Assembly: GCA_035623255.1 (NCBI GenBank)
Contig: DASPTU010000041.1
Location: 29,562 to 93,561 of the forward strand
Reading direction: 5' to 3'
Length of the DNA stretch: 64,000 nucleotides
Origin: JAFAGX01 sp035623255
GTDB taxonomy: Bacteria > Acidobacteriota > Terriglobia > Terriglobales > Acidobacteriaceae
This document shows, piece after piece, positions 1-9,118 of the stretch; position 1 is the stretch's first letter, and every line of letters begins with the position of its first letter. The position numbers and the translations under genes were made by a program. Below the pieces are notes generated by a model. That model saw nothing but the letters and a program-made list of their open reading frames with translations. It ran no database searches and had not been told where the DNA came from.

Positions 1-788
1 TGCGAATGGTTCAGAAATTTTTCCGCCAGCAACCATCCGGTCACGCCACTTCCAGCCAAAAGCGTCAGCATTCCCACGGTACCGAAGAAATGCAACGGCC
101 GCGAAAGATAACGCAGGAGAAAGCGGATCGTCATCAGGTCGAAAAACACACGGAATGTCCGTGAAATTCCGTAGTGAGAAGCTCCGCGTTCGCGATTAAT
201 GTTGCGAATCGGCACTTCGCAGATGGATGCTCCATACCACGATGCCAGGGCAGGAATAAACCGGTGAAGTTCACCGTAAAGTGGCACCTGATCGAGAATC
301 TCGCGCCGATAAGCTTTGAAGGTTGTGCCGAAGTCGTGAATATCAACGCCGCTGAGTTTTGCCATCAGCCAGTTCGCACAAAGTGACGGAATTCGGCGCA
401 GCCAAAGATTGTCGATGCGCCGCTTGCGCCAGCCGCTGACAATGTCGTACCCTTCCGCGATTTTTTCCAGAAATACCGGAATGTCGGCCGGGTCGTGCTG
501 CAGGTCGCCATCCATGGCGATAATGTAGTCGCCACGCGCATGATCGAAACCGGCAGCCAAGGCCGAAGTCTGACCGAAGTTGCGTCGCAACCGCACCACC
601 GTGACGCGGCTGTCTACGGCAGCAATCTCACGCAGCAGATCGAAGGTACGGTCCAGGGAGCCGTCATCCACAAACACAATTTCAAAGCTGCCGCCGTTCG
701 CCTCCATAACCGCCTTTAGCCGGTCGTAGAGGTCGGTGACATTCTCCTGCTCGTTATGCAGCGGTACTACGATGGAATACTTAGGCAT
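1..788 (-). CDS. Family 2 glycosyltransferase (DPM1/GtrB-like), C-terminus cut by window edge
   Basis: The reading frame starts at ATG 788 on the minus strand and is still open at base 1, so about 262 residues are visible. The start reads MPKYSIVVPLHNEQENV, the usual opening of GT-A fold family 2 enzymes. It is followed by VDDGSLDRT near residue 40 and MDGDLQHDP near residue 92, the nucleotide-sugar and metal-binding acidic motifs. A hydrophobic segment near residues 238-260 suggests the C-terminal membrane anchor seen in polyprenyl-phosphate glycosyltransferases, which move a sugar from a nucleotide donor to a lipid phosphate at the inner membrane. The family call is firm. The sugar and acceptor cannot be told. 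No partner gene is visible because the gene runs off the window. Confidence 0.88.
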   Translation of the reverse strand, partial: MPKYSIVVPLHNEQENVTDLYDRLKAVMEANGGSFEIVFVDDGSLDRTFDLLREIAAVDSRVTVVRLRRNFGQTSALAAGFDHARGDYIIAMDGDLQHDPADIPVFLEKIAEGYDIVSGWRKRRIDNLWLRRIPSLCANWLMAKLSGVDIHDFGTTFKAYRREILDQVPLYGELHRFIPALASWYGASICEVPIRNINRERGASHYGISRTFRVFFDLMTIRFLLRYLSRPLHFFGTVGMLTLLAGSGVTGWLLAEKFLNHS

Positions 789-980
789 GAATTCCAGATT
801 ATAGTGATCAACCCATTATAACTGGGAAACACGGGTAGGTTACCTTTGATGACCTGAGTTACACCCCTGAAGCCAAAACGATAACATGGTGGCAGCATTT
901 TTTATTGTATTTTGCATGTGCGATTCCCGGTAAAATGGCCGACATCAGGGCAAGCCTGGTGGGGAAAGGAGCCCGCAGCG

Positions 981-1145
981 ATGGATAGCATGGTGCTGAT
1001 TATGTTTGGGTCCGTCATCGCCACCATAACCGGACTCAACTTCATGGAACTGCGCAAAATCAGGAAAAACCTGGAGCGCAAGAGTATGGGGCAGGATGTT
1101 AGAAAAGCCGCCAATACCATGGTTGGCGAGTCCGTGCGCACGTAA
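981..1145 (+). CDS. Small membrane-anchored protein, 54 aa
   Basis: A 54-residue frame starts at ATG 981 with an AAGGAG-like ribosome site (965-971) about 9 bases upstream. Residues 4-19 are hydrophobic (VLIMFGSVIATITGLN), and the rest is a basic, helix-prone tail (MELRKIRKNLERK). This layout fits a single-pass inner-membrane microprotein with a cytoplasmic tail. I do not recognise the family. It stands alone between the divergent glycosyltransferase and the downstream amidase, 164 bases before the amidase start. The good ribosome site and the sensible transmembrane-plus-charged-tail layout are the reasons to call it. The function is unknown. Confidence 0.5.
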   Translation: MDSMVLIMFGSVIATITGLNFMELRKIRKNLERKSMGQDVRKAANTMVGESVRT

Positions 1146-1309
1146 GAACCTCCCGCGGCAATTTCTGTGCTATCGCGGTCGAGCCTCGCTTACTTTGCTC
1201 CCGATCTTCGCTAAGCCCGAACGGGGCACGAGATTTTTCCAGCTGACATCTCTGGTTGACCCATCGCCTATAATTCCGTTTCCCACGAGCAGCCAAGGAG
1301 AGAACGGAA

Positions 1310-2944
1310 TTGAACACAGACTGCGACTCCCGTCAGCGTCGACAATTTCTTAAGAACAGCCTCACCAGTGGCCTGGCAATTTCCGTTATTCCCGCATTTG
1401 CTGGAGCGCGAACGCTGATTGCCCCGGTTCCGCAAGACAGTCAGGTGAAGTCTTTTGAGTTGGACGAAGTCACGTTTGGTGACCTGCAATCAGGAATGGC
1501 CTCGGGTAAATACACGTCGCACTCGATCACCGAGAAATATCTGCAGAGAATCGATAAGATCGACAAGCAGGGGCCGGCCCTCGCCAGTGTTATAGAAGTG
1601 AACCCGGACGCATTGTCGATTGCCGATTCGCTCGACAAGGAACGGCAAGCTGGTCATGTGCGCGGACCGATGCACGGGATTCCGGTGCTGATCAAGGACA
1701 ATCTCGATACGGCGGACCGAATGCAAACCACCGCAGGTTCACTTGCCTTACTGGGATCAAAGCCGGTTCGCGATTCCTTCATCGCCCAGAAACTGCGCGA
1801 CGCCGGGGCTGTCATTCTCGGAAAAACCAATCTCAGCGAATGGGCCAATATTCGTTCGTCGCACTCGAGCAGCGGCTGGAGCGGCCGCGGGGGCCTCACG
1901 AAAAATCCGTATGCTCTCGATCGCAATCCCTGCGGCTCAAGTTCGGGATCGGGCGCAGCCGTATCCGCTAATCTTTGCGCCGCAGCCATCGGGACCGAGA
2001 CCGACGGCTCGATCGTGTGCCCGTCGTCCGCGAATGGAATTGTGGGGATCAAGCCAACCCTGGGGCTGCTAAGCCGCTCGGGCGTGATCCCGATCGCCCA
2101 CAGTCAGGACACGCCCGGGCCCATGGCACGCACCGTTCGAGACACGGCGATTTTGCTGAATACACTCGCCGGAATCGACCCCCGCGACAACGCGACTGCT
2201 GCCAGCGAAGGCAAGGCGACGGATTACACCCGTTCTCTGGATCCGAATGGACTGCGTGGGGCGCGCATCGGCATTGCCAGAAAATACTTCGGCTTTAGCG
2301 ATGCCGTCGATGAACTCGTGAATCGCCTCATCGATGAAATGAAACGCGCCGGTGCGGTGATCGTGGATCCCGCTGATCTGCCGACGCACGGAAAATTCGA
2401 TAATACTGAATTCGCAGTACTGCTATATGAATTGAAAGCTGACTTGAATGCCTATCTGGCAGGGCGGCCGGGAGCGCCCAAATCGCTGAAAGACATCATC
2501 GATTTCAACCAGCGAAACAAAGAAAAAGAGATGCCGTTTTTTGGGCAGGACCTTTTTTTGAAATCCGAAGAGAAGGGGCCGCTGACGAGTAAAGAGTACA
2601 TCGACGCACTTGATGCAAACCATCGCTTGTCCGGCAAAGAAGGAATCGACGTAGTCATGGACCAGTTCAAGCTTGACGCGATCATGGCTCCGACCGGCTG
2701 CCCTGCCTGGATTACTGATCTGGTGAATGGCGACCATGCCCCCGGTGGAAGTTCGAATGCAGCCGCAGTCGCGGGTTATCCCGATATCACCGTTCCGGCA
2801 GGATTCATCTTTGGCCTGCCGGTCGGCATTTCATTCTTTGGTCGCGCCTGGAGTGAGCCGACGCTGTTCAAAATTGCGTACGGCTTCGAGCAGGTGACCA
2901 CGGCTCGGAAGCCACCGCAATTCTTGCCCATGGCAAAGGTTTAG
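1310..2944 (+). CDS. Tat-exported amidase (amidase signature family)
   Basis: A 544-residue amidase signature enzyme. These hydrolyse carboxamide bonds with a Ser-cisSer-Lys triad. Lys129 lies in GIPVLIKDN, the serine-rich loop is at residues 209-215 (GSSSGSG), and the likely nucleophile is Ser234 in GTETDGSI. The N-terminus carries a twin-arginine motif (RRQFLKNS, residues 10-17) followed by a hydrophobic stretch ending near AGA, so export by the Tat route is likely. The start is a TTG at 1310, chosen because AAGGAG at 1295-1300 sits 9 bases upstream and no ATG is better placed. Length is normal for the family. The amide substrate cannot be deduced. The gene appears to be transcribed alone. 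Confidence 0.92.
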   Translation: MNTDCDSRQRRQFLKNSLTSGLAISVIPAFAGARTLIAPVPQDSQVKSFELDEVTFGDLQSGMASGKYTSHSITEKYLQRIDKIDKQGPALASVIEVNPDALSIADSLDKERQAGHVRGPMHGIPVLIKDNLDTADRMQTTAGSLALLGSKPVRDSFIAQKLRDAGAVILGKTNLSEWANIRSSHSSSGWSGRGGLTKNPYALDRNPCGSSSGSGAAVSANLCAAAIGTETDGSIVCPSSANGIVGIKPTLGLLSRSGVIPIAHSQDTPGPMARTVRDTAILLNTLAGIDPRDNATAASEGKATDYTRSLDPNGLRGARIGIARKYFGFSDAVDELVNRLIDEMKRAGAVIVDPADLPTHGKFDNTEFAVLLYELKADLNAYLAGRPGAPKSLKDIIDFNQRNKEKEMPFFGQDLFLKSEEKGPLTSKEYIDALDANHRLSGKEGIDVVMDQFKLDAIMAPTGCPAWITDLVNGDHAPGGSSNAAAVAGYPDITVPAGFIFGLPVGISFFGRAWSEPTLFKIAYGFEQVTTARKPPQFLPMAKV

Positions 2945-2950
2945 CCAGCT

Positions 2951-3112
2951 GTCATCCTGAGCGAAGCTGGATGCCAAATCTAACGTGTTGGCATCCTGTC
3001 GCGCAGTCGAAGGATCTATGTATTTGCACACGTGATGCTTGGGGAAAAGCATAGACCCCTTCGCTGGAAGCCGTCCGCTCGCGGACGGCTCGCTGCCTCA
3101 AAATGACAGGAT
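2951..3112. repeat. Pair of REP-like intergenic repeats with GC-rich hairpin
   Basis: Non-coding DNA between the amidase and the permease gene, which converge here. One arm begins GTCATCCTGAGCGAAG (2951-2966) and ends CGAAGGATCTATG (about 3008-3020). The second half ends in an inverted CTCAAAATGACAGG. At 3069-3090 there is a perfect 10-bp stem, AGCCGTCCGC with its complement, around a TC loop. Similar TCATCC(T/C)GAGCG...GGATC elements occur near 18569, 18683, 30577, 52383 and 53108, so this is a dispersed family rather than a local accident. It may also act as a bidirectional transcription stop, though there is no T-tract. Confidence 0.6.
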
Positions 3113-3155
3113 CTGGCTTCAGCCAAACGTTGGCACGTCAATCGCGCGGATGGCC

Positions 3156-4397
3156 TTACTCATACCTGAGCGCTTCGATGGGGTCGAGGTTCGCCGCGCG
3201 GACGGCGGGAAACATTCCGCTGCAGACCCCAACAAATCCCAGAATGATGGTCGCGATGAGCAGCACTCGTGGCGCCACCATCAGATGAATGTCGCCGGCT
3301 TCAGCGTGGGACGCCATCGCACTGTAGAGTGTCAGGGTTCCAACGGAGAGCGAGATAGCATAGGAAATCAGAATTCCCAGCAATCCTCCAACCGCGGTGA
3401 TCACCAGAGCTTCCGCCAGGAACTGGAAGAGGATGTCGCGCTTTCGTGCGCCCAGAGCTTTTTCCACTCCAATCTCGCGCGTGCGCTGGGTGACCGAGAC
3501 CAGCATGATATTCATCAGGCCGATGCCGCCGATGCCCAGCGTGATGGTTCCGATGAATCCCATCAGAATTTTCAATCCCATGCTGATGATGGCGAATTGT
3601 GAAAGCTGCTTCTGTGCATCGAAGATGGAGACGGCCCGCTCATCGCTGGCTTTGAAACCGTGGGTGAGTGCGAGGGAATCGCGTACCGTCTTGGTCAGCT
3701 TCTCGTGATTCAGCCCCATGGAGTCGAGCCAGATGCCATCGACATAATGTGTATCGCGCAGCACGTCCATGACGTTGAACGGAATGTAGATCGTCCGATT
3801 ATCGTCGTCGTCCCCCTCCTGCATGCGCGGTTGCAACACGCCGATGACCTGGAAGGCGACGCCAGCTATGCGAACCGTATCTCCCACTGCGGGCATGCCG
3901 GAGAAGAGCTTATCTTTGGCCTCAGAGCCGATCACGGCATACTGGCCGTGACTGAGATTATCCCGGTCGTCAAAAAATCGCCCTTCTGCAACGTGTAGGT
4001 TCCAGATGTGATAAATCGGCGGGTCCAGCCCCAGAACTGGGAAATTGAACGATCGCGGCCCATGCTGAACAACCGACGGTTTTTCCGAATGGCGTGAGAT
4101 ATGCCGCACCAGCGGCACTACGTTGCGGAGCAATTCGACATCATCATTGGTGAAGCGCACCTGCACTCCAGCTTTGTTGCCTCCGGCTTGTTCTGAGGTG
4201 CGATTGGGAAATATGCCTACCGCGGTAGCACCGAAGCTTTCAAAAATGTTTTCAATTGCCTGGGAAAAGCCATCGCCGTAGGCCAGAAGCACAACAACAG
4301 TGGCGATGCCCCACGCCATGCCGAGCATGGTCAACACGGTCTTGCGCAGATCGTACCGCATTGCCCGATACGCTTGCTGAAGAAGATCCCGCTTCAT
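3156..4397 (-). CDS. MacB/FtsX-type ABC transporter permease (second of a pair)
   Basis: A 413-residue permease of the MacB/FtsX (ABC3) class. One N-terminal membrane helix (TMLGMAWGIATVVVLLAYG) is followed by a large MacB periplasmic core domain of roughly 200 residues. The C-terminal FtsX domain has three helices, including the conserved GLMNIMLVSVTQRTREIG motif and the ending ANLDPIEALRYE. The start at ATG 4397 is chosen because it begins the conserved N-terminus and lies 2 bases after the stop of the upstream paralogue, which points to translational coupling. Such permeases export peptides, lipoproteins or small molecules, or act as mechanotransmitters, when driven by a MacB-like ATPase. 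No ATPase or membrane fusion gene adjoins this pair. Confidence 0.88.
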   Translation of the reverse strand: MKRDLLQQAYRAMRYDLRKTVLTMLGMAWGIATVVVLLAYGDGFSQAIENIFESFGATAVGIFPNRTSEQAGGNKAGVQVRFTNDDVELLRNVVPLVRHISRHSEKPSVVQHGPRSFNFPVLGLDPPIYHIWNLHVAEGRFFDDRDNLSHGQYAVIGSEAKDKLFSGMPAVGDTVRIAGVAFQVIGVLQPRMQEGDDDDNRTIYIPFNVMDVLRDTHYVDGIWLDSMGLNHEKLTKTVRDSLALTHGFKASDERAVSIFDAQKQLSQFAIISMGLKILMGFIGTITLGIGGIGLMNIMLVSVTQRTREIGVEKALGARKRDILFQFLAEALVITAVGGLLGILISYAISLSVGTLTLYSAMASHAEAGDIHLMVAPRVLLIATIILGFVGVCSGMFPAVRAANLDPIEALRYE

Positions 4398-4399
4398 AT

Positions 4400-5650
4400 C
4401 TACTCGCGACGAAGCGCCTCTACCGGTTGCAGCATGGCTGCCTTTCTGGCGGGATACAAACCTGCCGCAGTCCCGGCAATTGCTAGTGATGTAATTGCCA
4501 GGACCGCAGTCGCCGGCACAAGCTTGGGAGTGTCCCAACCTGGAGGCGATGGCAACAACGACAACGCCGCCATCAGCCCAGCCGCGGCTCCCATGCCAAT
4601 GCCGCCGCTGAGTAAAGTCAAGAAAGCTCCTTCGGTGAAGAACTGGAACAGAATGCTGCGATTCGTCGCGCCCAGCGCCTTGCGCAAACCAATCTCGCGC
4701 GTTCGGTCCGCCACCGATACCAGCATAATATTTATGATGCCGATGGCGCCGAGAGCCAATGTGACCAGGCCGACGCTGCCGAGAAAGAAATCCATCACAT
4801 CGAAAATCTTGCCCACTTGATCCATCGTTCGCACCGTATCCCATTCGTCAAAAGCGTCGAGATCGCGGTAATCGAATTCGTGGTTGCGAGCAATGATCTT
4901 GTGCACCTCCAATTTGGCGGCGTCGTGCAACTCCCGCGACTTGGGCTGGTAGTCGATGGTAGAGATCGCGTCGCGAACATCCCCTACATTCAAGGGTGGG
5001 AAAATTTCATGCATGGTAGTGTAGGGCACGAAATTCTTCAAATTGCGACCAGTGTCGTCGCCATGTCCGATTCGCTTTAACGTGCCGATCACCTGAAAAC
5101 GAACGCCATTCAGAAGGATCGTGCTGCCGATGGCCGGCCGACCCGGGAAAAGCAGGCGCCGGGCTTCGTCGCCTAGCACGATGACGCGTCGTTTTTGAAA
5201 ATTGTCCAGATCATCCAGCCAGCGGCCATCCGCCAGTGGCATGTAACGAATGAGACTAAAGAGCGGCAGCACGCCGATGATTTGTCCACTGCTCTGATAG
5301 AAGTCGCTCACAGCGCGAATGTCGCTGCGCTGAATGGCGGGGACCGCGATATTTACATCCGGACACTCAGCCGCGATGTCCTGATAGTCCTTGTAGGTCA
5401 GATAGTACTGTCGCATGCTGGTGAAGTTGCCGTTGACGGCGGGAGCGCGGCCACCCCATATAAACATGACATTCTCGCCGAGTTCGTTGAATTCTTTCCG
5501 CTGTCCGGTACGAAAACCCTCCCCCAAACCCACCAGCAACAACAACGACCCAATCCCCCAAGCGATGCCAAACATCGTAAGGAACGAACGCAGCTTATGG
5601 GCCCACAACGTGCGCAGCGTCTGACCGAAAATTTCAAACAGCAGTCTCAT
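4400..5650 (-). CDS. MacB/FtsX-type ABC transporter permease (first of a pair)
   Basis: A 416-residue permease homologous to its downstream neighbour. It has an N-terminal helix (FLTMFGIAWGIGSLLLLVG), a MacB core periplasmic domain, and a C-terminal FtsX domain with GIINIMLVSVADRTREIG and the ending AAMLQPVEALRRE. Its stop (4400-4402) is 2 bases from the start of the second permease, so the two are almost surely co-translated and may form a heterodimer. Canonical MacB carries an N-terminal ATPase, which is absent here. The upstream neighbour is a divergent diguanylate cyclase, so the energising ATPase must be encoded elsewhere. Acidobacteria carry many such stand-alone permeases, and the substrate is unknown. 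Confidence 0.88.
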   Translation of the reverse strand: MRLLFEIFGQTLRTLWAHKLRSFLTMFGIAWGIGSLLLLVGLGEGFRTGQRKEFNELGENVMFIWGGRAPAVNGNFTSMRQYYLTYKDYQDIAAECPDVNIAVPAIQRSDIRAVSDFYQSSGQIIGVLPLFSLIRYMPLADGRWLDDLDNFQKRRVIVLGDEARRLLFPGRPAIGSTILLNGVRFQVIGTLKRIGHGDDTGRNLKNFVPYTTMHEIFPPLNVGDVRDAISTIDYQPKSRELHDAAKLEVHKIIARNHEFDYRDLDAFDEWDTVRTMDQVGKIFDVMDFFLGSVGLVTLALGAIGIINIMLVSVADRTREIGLRKALGATNRSILFQFFTEGAFLTLLSGGIGMGAAAGLMAALSLLPSPPGWDTPKLVPATAVLAITSLAIAGTAAGLYPARKAAMLQPVEALRRE

Positions 5651-5844
5651 AGTCCCGCAGATCCCAATGGCCGGCGACCAAGAGCCTCAAGCTAGGAGAC
5701 TTTCGCCGGTAAACTCCTGACGGCACACCAAGGCCGGAGTCTTAGACTCTTATGTATACGAGAAGATAGCCGCAATAGTTTCCTGGTTTTGTGCGATGAC
5801 TACGGTAACTATTTCGGCACTCATCCGATCCCTACAATCACCCT

Positions 5845-7551
5845 GTGGGTGTGCGCCTAATCGCCCGGGAAAAGGTGTCGATTCTTGTCTGCACCGTAGT
5901 GTTTCTAAACGCGATTGCGTCTTTTTCCCTGCCGCGCTGCCGCGCTCTGACCGCGGTTGGAGATGCCAGCCAATGTTTCCTAATATCGGTCGCACTGCTT
6001 TATCTCGTGACGATCGCAATCCGAGAGACTGACCGCCGAGCACGCTTGTTTTGGGGCCTTTTGTCGCTGGGGTTCGGGCTGTGGCTCGTTGTCCAAGTTC
6101 TTTGGACCTTTTTCGAGGTCTGGCTCGGTAAGGAAGTGCCGAACCCGTTCGTCGGGGACATCGCGTTGTTTCTGCATTTAGTTCCAATGATGGCAGCTTT
6201 GGCTGTGCGTCCGGATCGAGAACCCAGCGAATCCGCATCACAAGTGGGAAGTCTGGACTTCACCTTGTTGCTTCTGTGGTGGCTTTATCTCTATCTCTTC
6301 GTGGTTATTCCCTGGCAGTATGTTTTGCCCAACGAGTTCACTTATGGCCGAAGCTTCGATTTCCTCTATTTGCTTGAACATTTTGTCTTTCTCGCCTGCT
6401 TAAGCGCTGTGTGGTTGCAAAGCCGGGGTGCCTGGAGAGCCGTCTATGGCCACCTGCTCGGCGCTGCCACGTTGTACGCGGGAATTTCCATCGTTGCCGG
6501 CGTCGCCATCGATTTACACAAGTACTACACGGGCAGTATTTACGACATTCCCCTCCTCAGCTCCATGGCCTGGTTCGTGGTTGCCGCAGCGCTGGCGGAA
6601 AAAATCAAACCCAAAGCAGAAGCGAGCAAGGGCACTGACACGGCCGCCGGCTGGGTTTCGATCCTGGCGGTGCTTGCGACGATCTCCTTACCCGTACTAG
6701 CGGGATGGGCGCTATACAACGAGACAATCCCCCATGCGGTGCGGGAATTTCGTATCGCCCTGACGCTGCTTACCGTAATTGCCATGGCAACAGTTACCTG
6801 GGCCAAGCAGCGTCGTCTGGATAAACAACTAGCACAGGCTTGCAAAGATCTGCGGGAGGACTCACTCACTGATTTGCTGACAGGAGCGAGAAACCGCCGA
6901 TTCTTCAGCACAACGATTGAAGGCGATGCGAAGCAAGCCATTCGGGCCTATTCTGCCCCTGGAACCACGCACGCGAAACGCAACCAGGACCTGGTCTTCT
7001 ACCTCATTGACGCCGATTCTTTCAAAGACGTAAACGACCGCCTCGGCCATGATGCCGGCGATGAGGTGCTGGTGCAGATGGCGCAGCGCATCAGTTCTGC
7101 CATCCGATACTCCGACGTGCTCATCCGCTGGGGTGGTGACGAATTCCTTGTACTCTCTCGCTACACCAATCGTGACGATTCAGTCTCGTTAGCGGCGCGC
7201 GTGCTCAACGCGATGGGAGATGAACCCTTCGAGCTGAGTCGCGGCGCGAGCATCCACTGTACTTGCTCGATCGGATGGGCGGTATTTCCGTGGCTCGCGC
7301 GCCAGCCGGAGGCGGTTCCGTACGACGACATTTTGCGCCTGGCAGATTCTGCCCTTTACGAAGCAAAAAAGGCAGGACGCAATCGTGGCATCGGGATGTT
7401 GCCCATGAGCGAGGACTGCGGGCTCAACCTCGGCGGTCTGGGAACGAAGCAAGCAAGGCTGGCCGAGCAATTGGGTGCACAAATAATTACCATTGAAGGT
7501 CACAACTCAGGGCAAACAAACTGTTCTGCCAAAGCGTTCACCGCTACCTAA
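5845..7551 (+). CDS. Membrane-bound diguanylate cyclase (GGDEF)
   Basis: A 568-residue protein with an N-terminal half of about nine hydrophobic helices (residues 10-325) and a GGDEF domain (about 345-520). The active-site motif RWGGDEF is intact, so it should make cyclic di-GMP from two GTP. RYSD, five residues before GGDEF, matches the RxxD inhibitory site, implying product feedback. The sensor half resembles no named input domain that I recognise. The tail after the GGDEF domain is about 45 residues and looks disordered. The GTG at 5845 is the longest plausible start, another GTG follows at 5851, and neither has a strong ribosome site. It is divergent from the MacB-type permeases. Confidence 0.9.
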   Translation: MGVRLIAREKVSILVCTVVFLNAIASFSLPRCRALTAVGDASQCFLISVALLYLVTIAIRETDRRARLFWGLLSLGFGLWLVVQVLWTFFEVWLGKEVPNPFVGDIALFLHLVPMMAALAVRPDREPSESASQVGSLDFTLLLLWWLYLYLFVVIPWQYVLPNEFTYGRSFDFLYLLEHFVFLACLSAVWLQSRGAWRAVYGHLLGAATLYAGISIVAGVAIDLHKYYTGSIYDIPLLSSMAWFVVAAALAEKIKPKAEASKGTDTAAGWVSILAVLATISLPVLAGWALYNETIPHAVREFRIALTLLTVIAMATVTWAKQRRLDKQLAQACKDLREDSLTDLLTGARNRRFFSTTIEGDAKQAIRAYSAPGTTHAKRNQDLVFYLIDADSFKDVNDRLGHDAGDEVLVQMAQRISSAIRYSDVLIRWGGDEFLVLSRYTNRDDSVSLAARVLNAMGDEPFELSRGASIHCTCSIGWAVFPWLARQPEAVPYDDILRLADSALYEAKKAGRNRGIGMLPMSEDCGLNLGGLGTKQARLAEQLGAQIITIEGHNSGQTNCSAKAFTAT

Positions 7552-7713
7552 GTCCCCGCAAGCCACATGTATTTTTTGTTGCGAGTCTCCGTACATCGTT
7601 TGTGCCAGCCCCTTAGGACACCGGAGCCATTGTTAACCGTTCGAAATCCGTCGTAATAATGCCTCTAACTAATCGTCAGAGCTCACCGGTCGCGATTAGC
7701 ACTTGTTTACTAT

Positions 7714-8196
7714 ATGGCAAACTCCAATTCAGGACGAAAAGTTGTCATGACGCCGACAGAAACGCAGCATTCTGCCTTTCAAAGCGCAGTTTCTACAGTC
7801 AGAATCCTGGTCGCCGATGATCACGAAGTAATGCGGTTGGGAATGAGGAATCTCCTCGAGACTCAGCCGCACTGGGAGGTCTGCGCCGAAGCCAGCAATG
7901 GCAAGGAGGCGGTGGAAAAAACTGCTGAATGCAACCCGGATGTGGTGATTCTGGACATCACCATGCCTACCATGAACGGGCTCGAGGCCGCCAATCGCAT
8001 TTCCACTTCGCACCCCCAAATTCCGATAATCCTCTTTTCACTGCACTTGGCAAACGACATGATCAATACGTTAAAGTGCCCAACCATCCGCGGGGCGGTC
8101 AGCAAGGGAGAAGCGGGTCGCGATCTGGTTGACGCTGTTGATGCGGTCCTGAATGGCGGTACGTTTTTCCGCGGCAAGAAGGCTTTCCCCGGCTGA
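7714..8196 (+). CDS. Receiver-only response regulator (NarL-type REC without HTH)
   Basis: About 160 residues. A receiver domain spans roughly residues 28-150 (VRILVADDHEVMRLGMRNLL, then VVILDITMPTMNG with the phosphoacceptor Asp). It resembles NarL/FixJ receivers, yet the protein ends at KKAFPG, where a LuxR-type HTH would normally begin. The conserved switch Thr/Ser is FSLH and the Lys region reads AVSKGE, consistent with a working receiver. It is probably phosphorylated by a histidine kinase encoded elsewhere and acts by protein contact, or it is a truncated NarL regulator. ATG 7714 is the outer start. ATG 7747, with AGGA upstream, is an alternative. It follows the diguanylate cyclase by 162 bases. 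Confidence 0.8.
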   Translation: MANSNSGRKVVMTPTETQHSAFQSAVSTVRILVADDHEVMRLGMRNLLETQPHWEVCAEASNGKEAVEKTAECNPDVVILDITMPTMNGLEAANRISTSHPQIPIILFSLHLANDMINTLKCPTIRGAVSKGEAGRDLVDAVDAVLNGGTFFRGKKAFPG

Positions 8197-8767
8197 TTCC
8201 CGCCAATTCCATCTTCGGTGATTGTGCCGCGAGTTGAGTTCTCCCAGTGGCGAGCTTTCCGTCTGTACTTTCGTCCGGGAAGAATCCGATAAGAACAGTT
8301 TGGGGAGTGAGGCTTTGCCTAATCGCAAAATTGGAGGATCGAAACTTAGGGAGGCGGCAGGCGTCGGGGGAAAAAGGGGAGGTAACCAACGCCTGCCTTC
8401 CGTCTCCTTCGCGTTGGGGTAGTCTTATTGATACTCGAACGGGGCGGCGCCGCATATCGGGCGGATACTGTATTTTTCAACCTACAACTCCTGGCTCTGG
8501 CTTTCGCTCAATCGCATTTGGCCGACCAGCCGTGTCTCCAGAGAGCACGCATGTAACCGGCTCAATCTGCATGATTTCCCGGGACCACATACGCGACGTT
8601 CCCGATATTCATCCGTGGTTAGTCAGATTAGGGTTGCAGGTGCAGGGACGATGGCGGCGCGGTTTTTGTCGTTTCCCGCTTGGGCGTAGCCGAAGACCAA
8701 CGATGTCAGGTGAAGCCACGCCATCCGCCCCCGCCCAAAGCGGTGGTGCGCTGTTTTGAAAAATTCT
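8197..8767. other. Intergenic stretch with no supported gene
   Basis: 571 bases between the receiver protein and the toxin-antitoxin operon, which converge here. Several frames stay open for up to about 170 codons on the plus strand. They show low-complexity Ser/Arg/Gly composition, no ribosome site and no recognisable motif, and they overlap each other on both strands. I see no tRNA, terminator or repeat. It may be a decayed gene. Confidence 0.4.
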
Positions 8768-9115
8768 TCACAGCTTAGTTAACAGGTACGAAGTTGCATC
8801 TGTAAGTATCAAAACGGCGCTGACCATCTGAAGTACAAAACCGACAGCAACAAGATATATTCCCGAGAGCGACACTTCCTTGCGCTCCTGGTTGGGCGAC
8901 AATTCCCCGCCTCTGCTTGCTTCTGCTAGGGCTTTCTCGCGCCTGAATGTCACGAAGTACCAAGCCACCAATGTTGCGCTCCCGAGGAAATCGATCAGCG
9001 AAAATGCGTGGTACCACTGTGTAATCAAGTAGGTCCCGTAGGCGGCAAAAACAGTACCCACAACGCCTAAGAACGCAGCGATGAATTCTATCCATGCCTT
9101 GCAGATTTCACTCAT
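8768..9115 (-). CDS. Small three-helix membrane protein, third gene of a toxin-antitoxin operon
   Basis: 115 residues with three or four hydrophobic segments: residues 9-32 (FIAAFLGVVGTVFAAYGTYL), about 38-57 (FSLIDFLGSATLVAWYFVTF) and about 84-108 (GIYLVAVGFVLQMVSAVLIL). A charged loop (RREKALAEASRGGELSPNQERKE) lies between the second and third. It begins 3 bases after the stop of the RelE-like toxin, so the three genes look like one transcript. I do not recognise the family. The context suggests either an accessory membrane component tied to the toxin-antitoxin module or a passenger gene. Composition and spacing support it being real. Confidence 0.6.
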   Translation of the reverse strand: MSEICKAWIEFIAAFLGVVGTVFAAYGTYLITQWYHAFSLIDFLGSATLVAWYFVTFRREKALAEASRGGELSPNQERKEVSLSGIYLVAVGFVLQMVSAVLILTDATSYLLTKL

Positions 9116-9118
9116 CGG

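Noticed and set aside
3156..4844. Extended start of the second MacB permease at 4844
   Set aside because: The extra 149 residues overlap the first permease in another frame and lack conservation; ATG 4397 begins the known N-terminal helix.
8247..8759. Plus-strand frame of 170 codons in the 8.2-8.8 kb gap
   Set aside because: No ribosome site, biased Arg/Ser/Gly composition, no recognisable motif.
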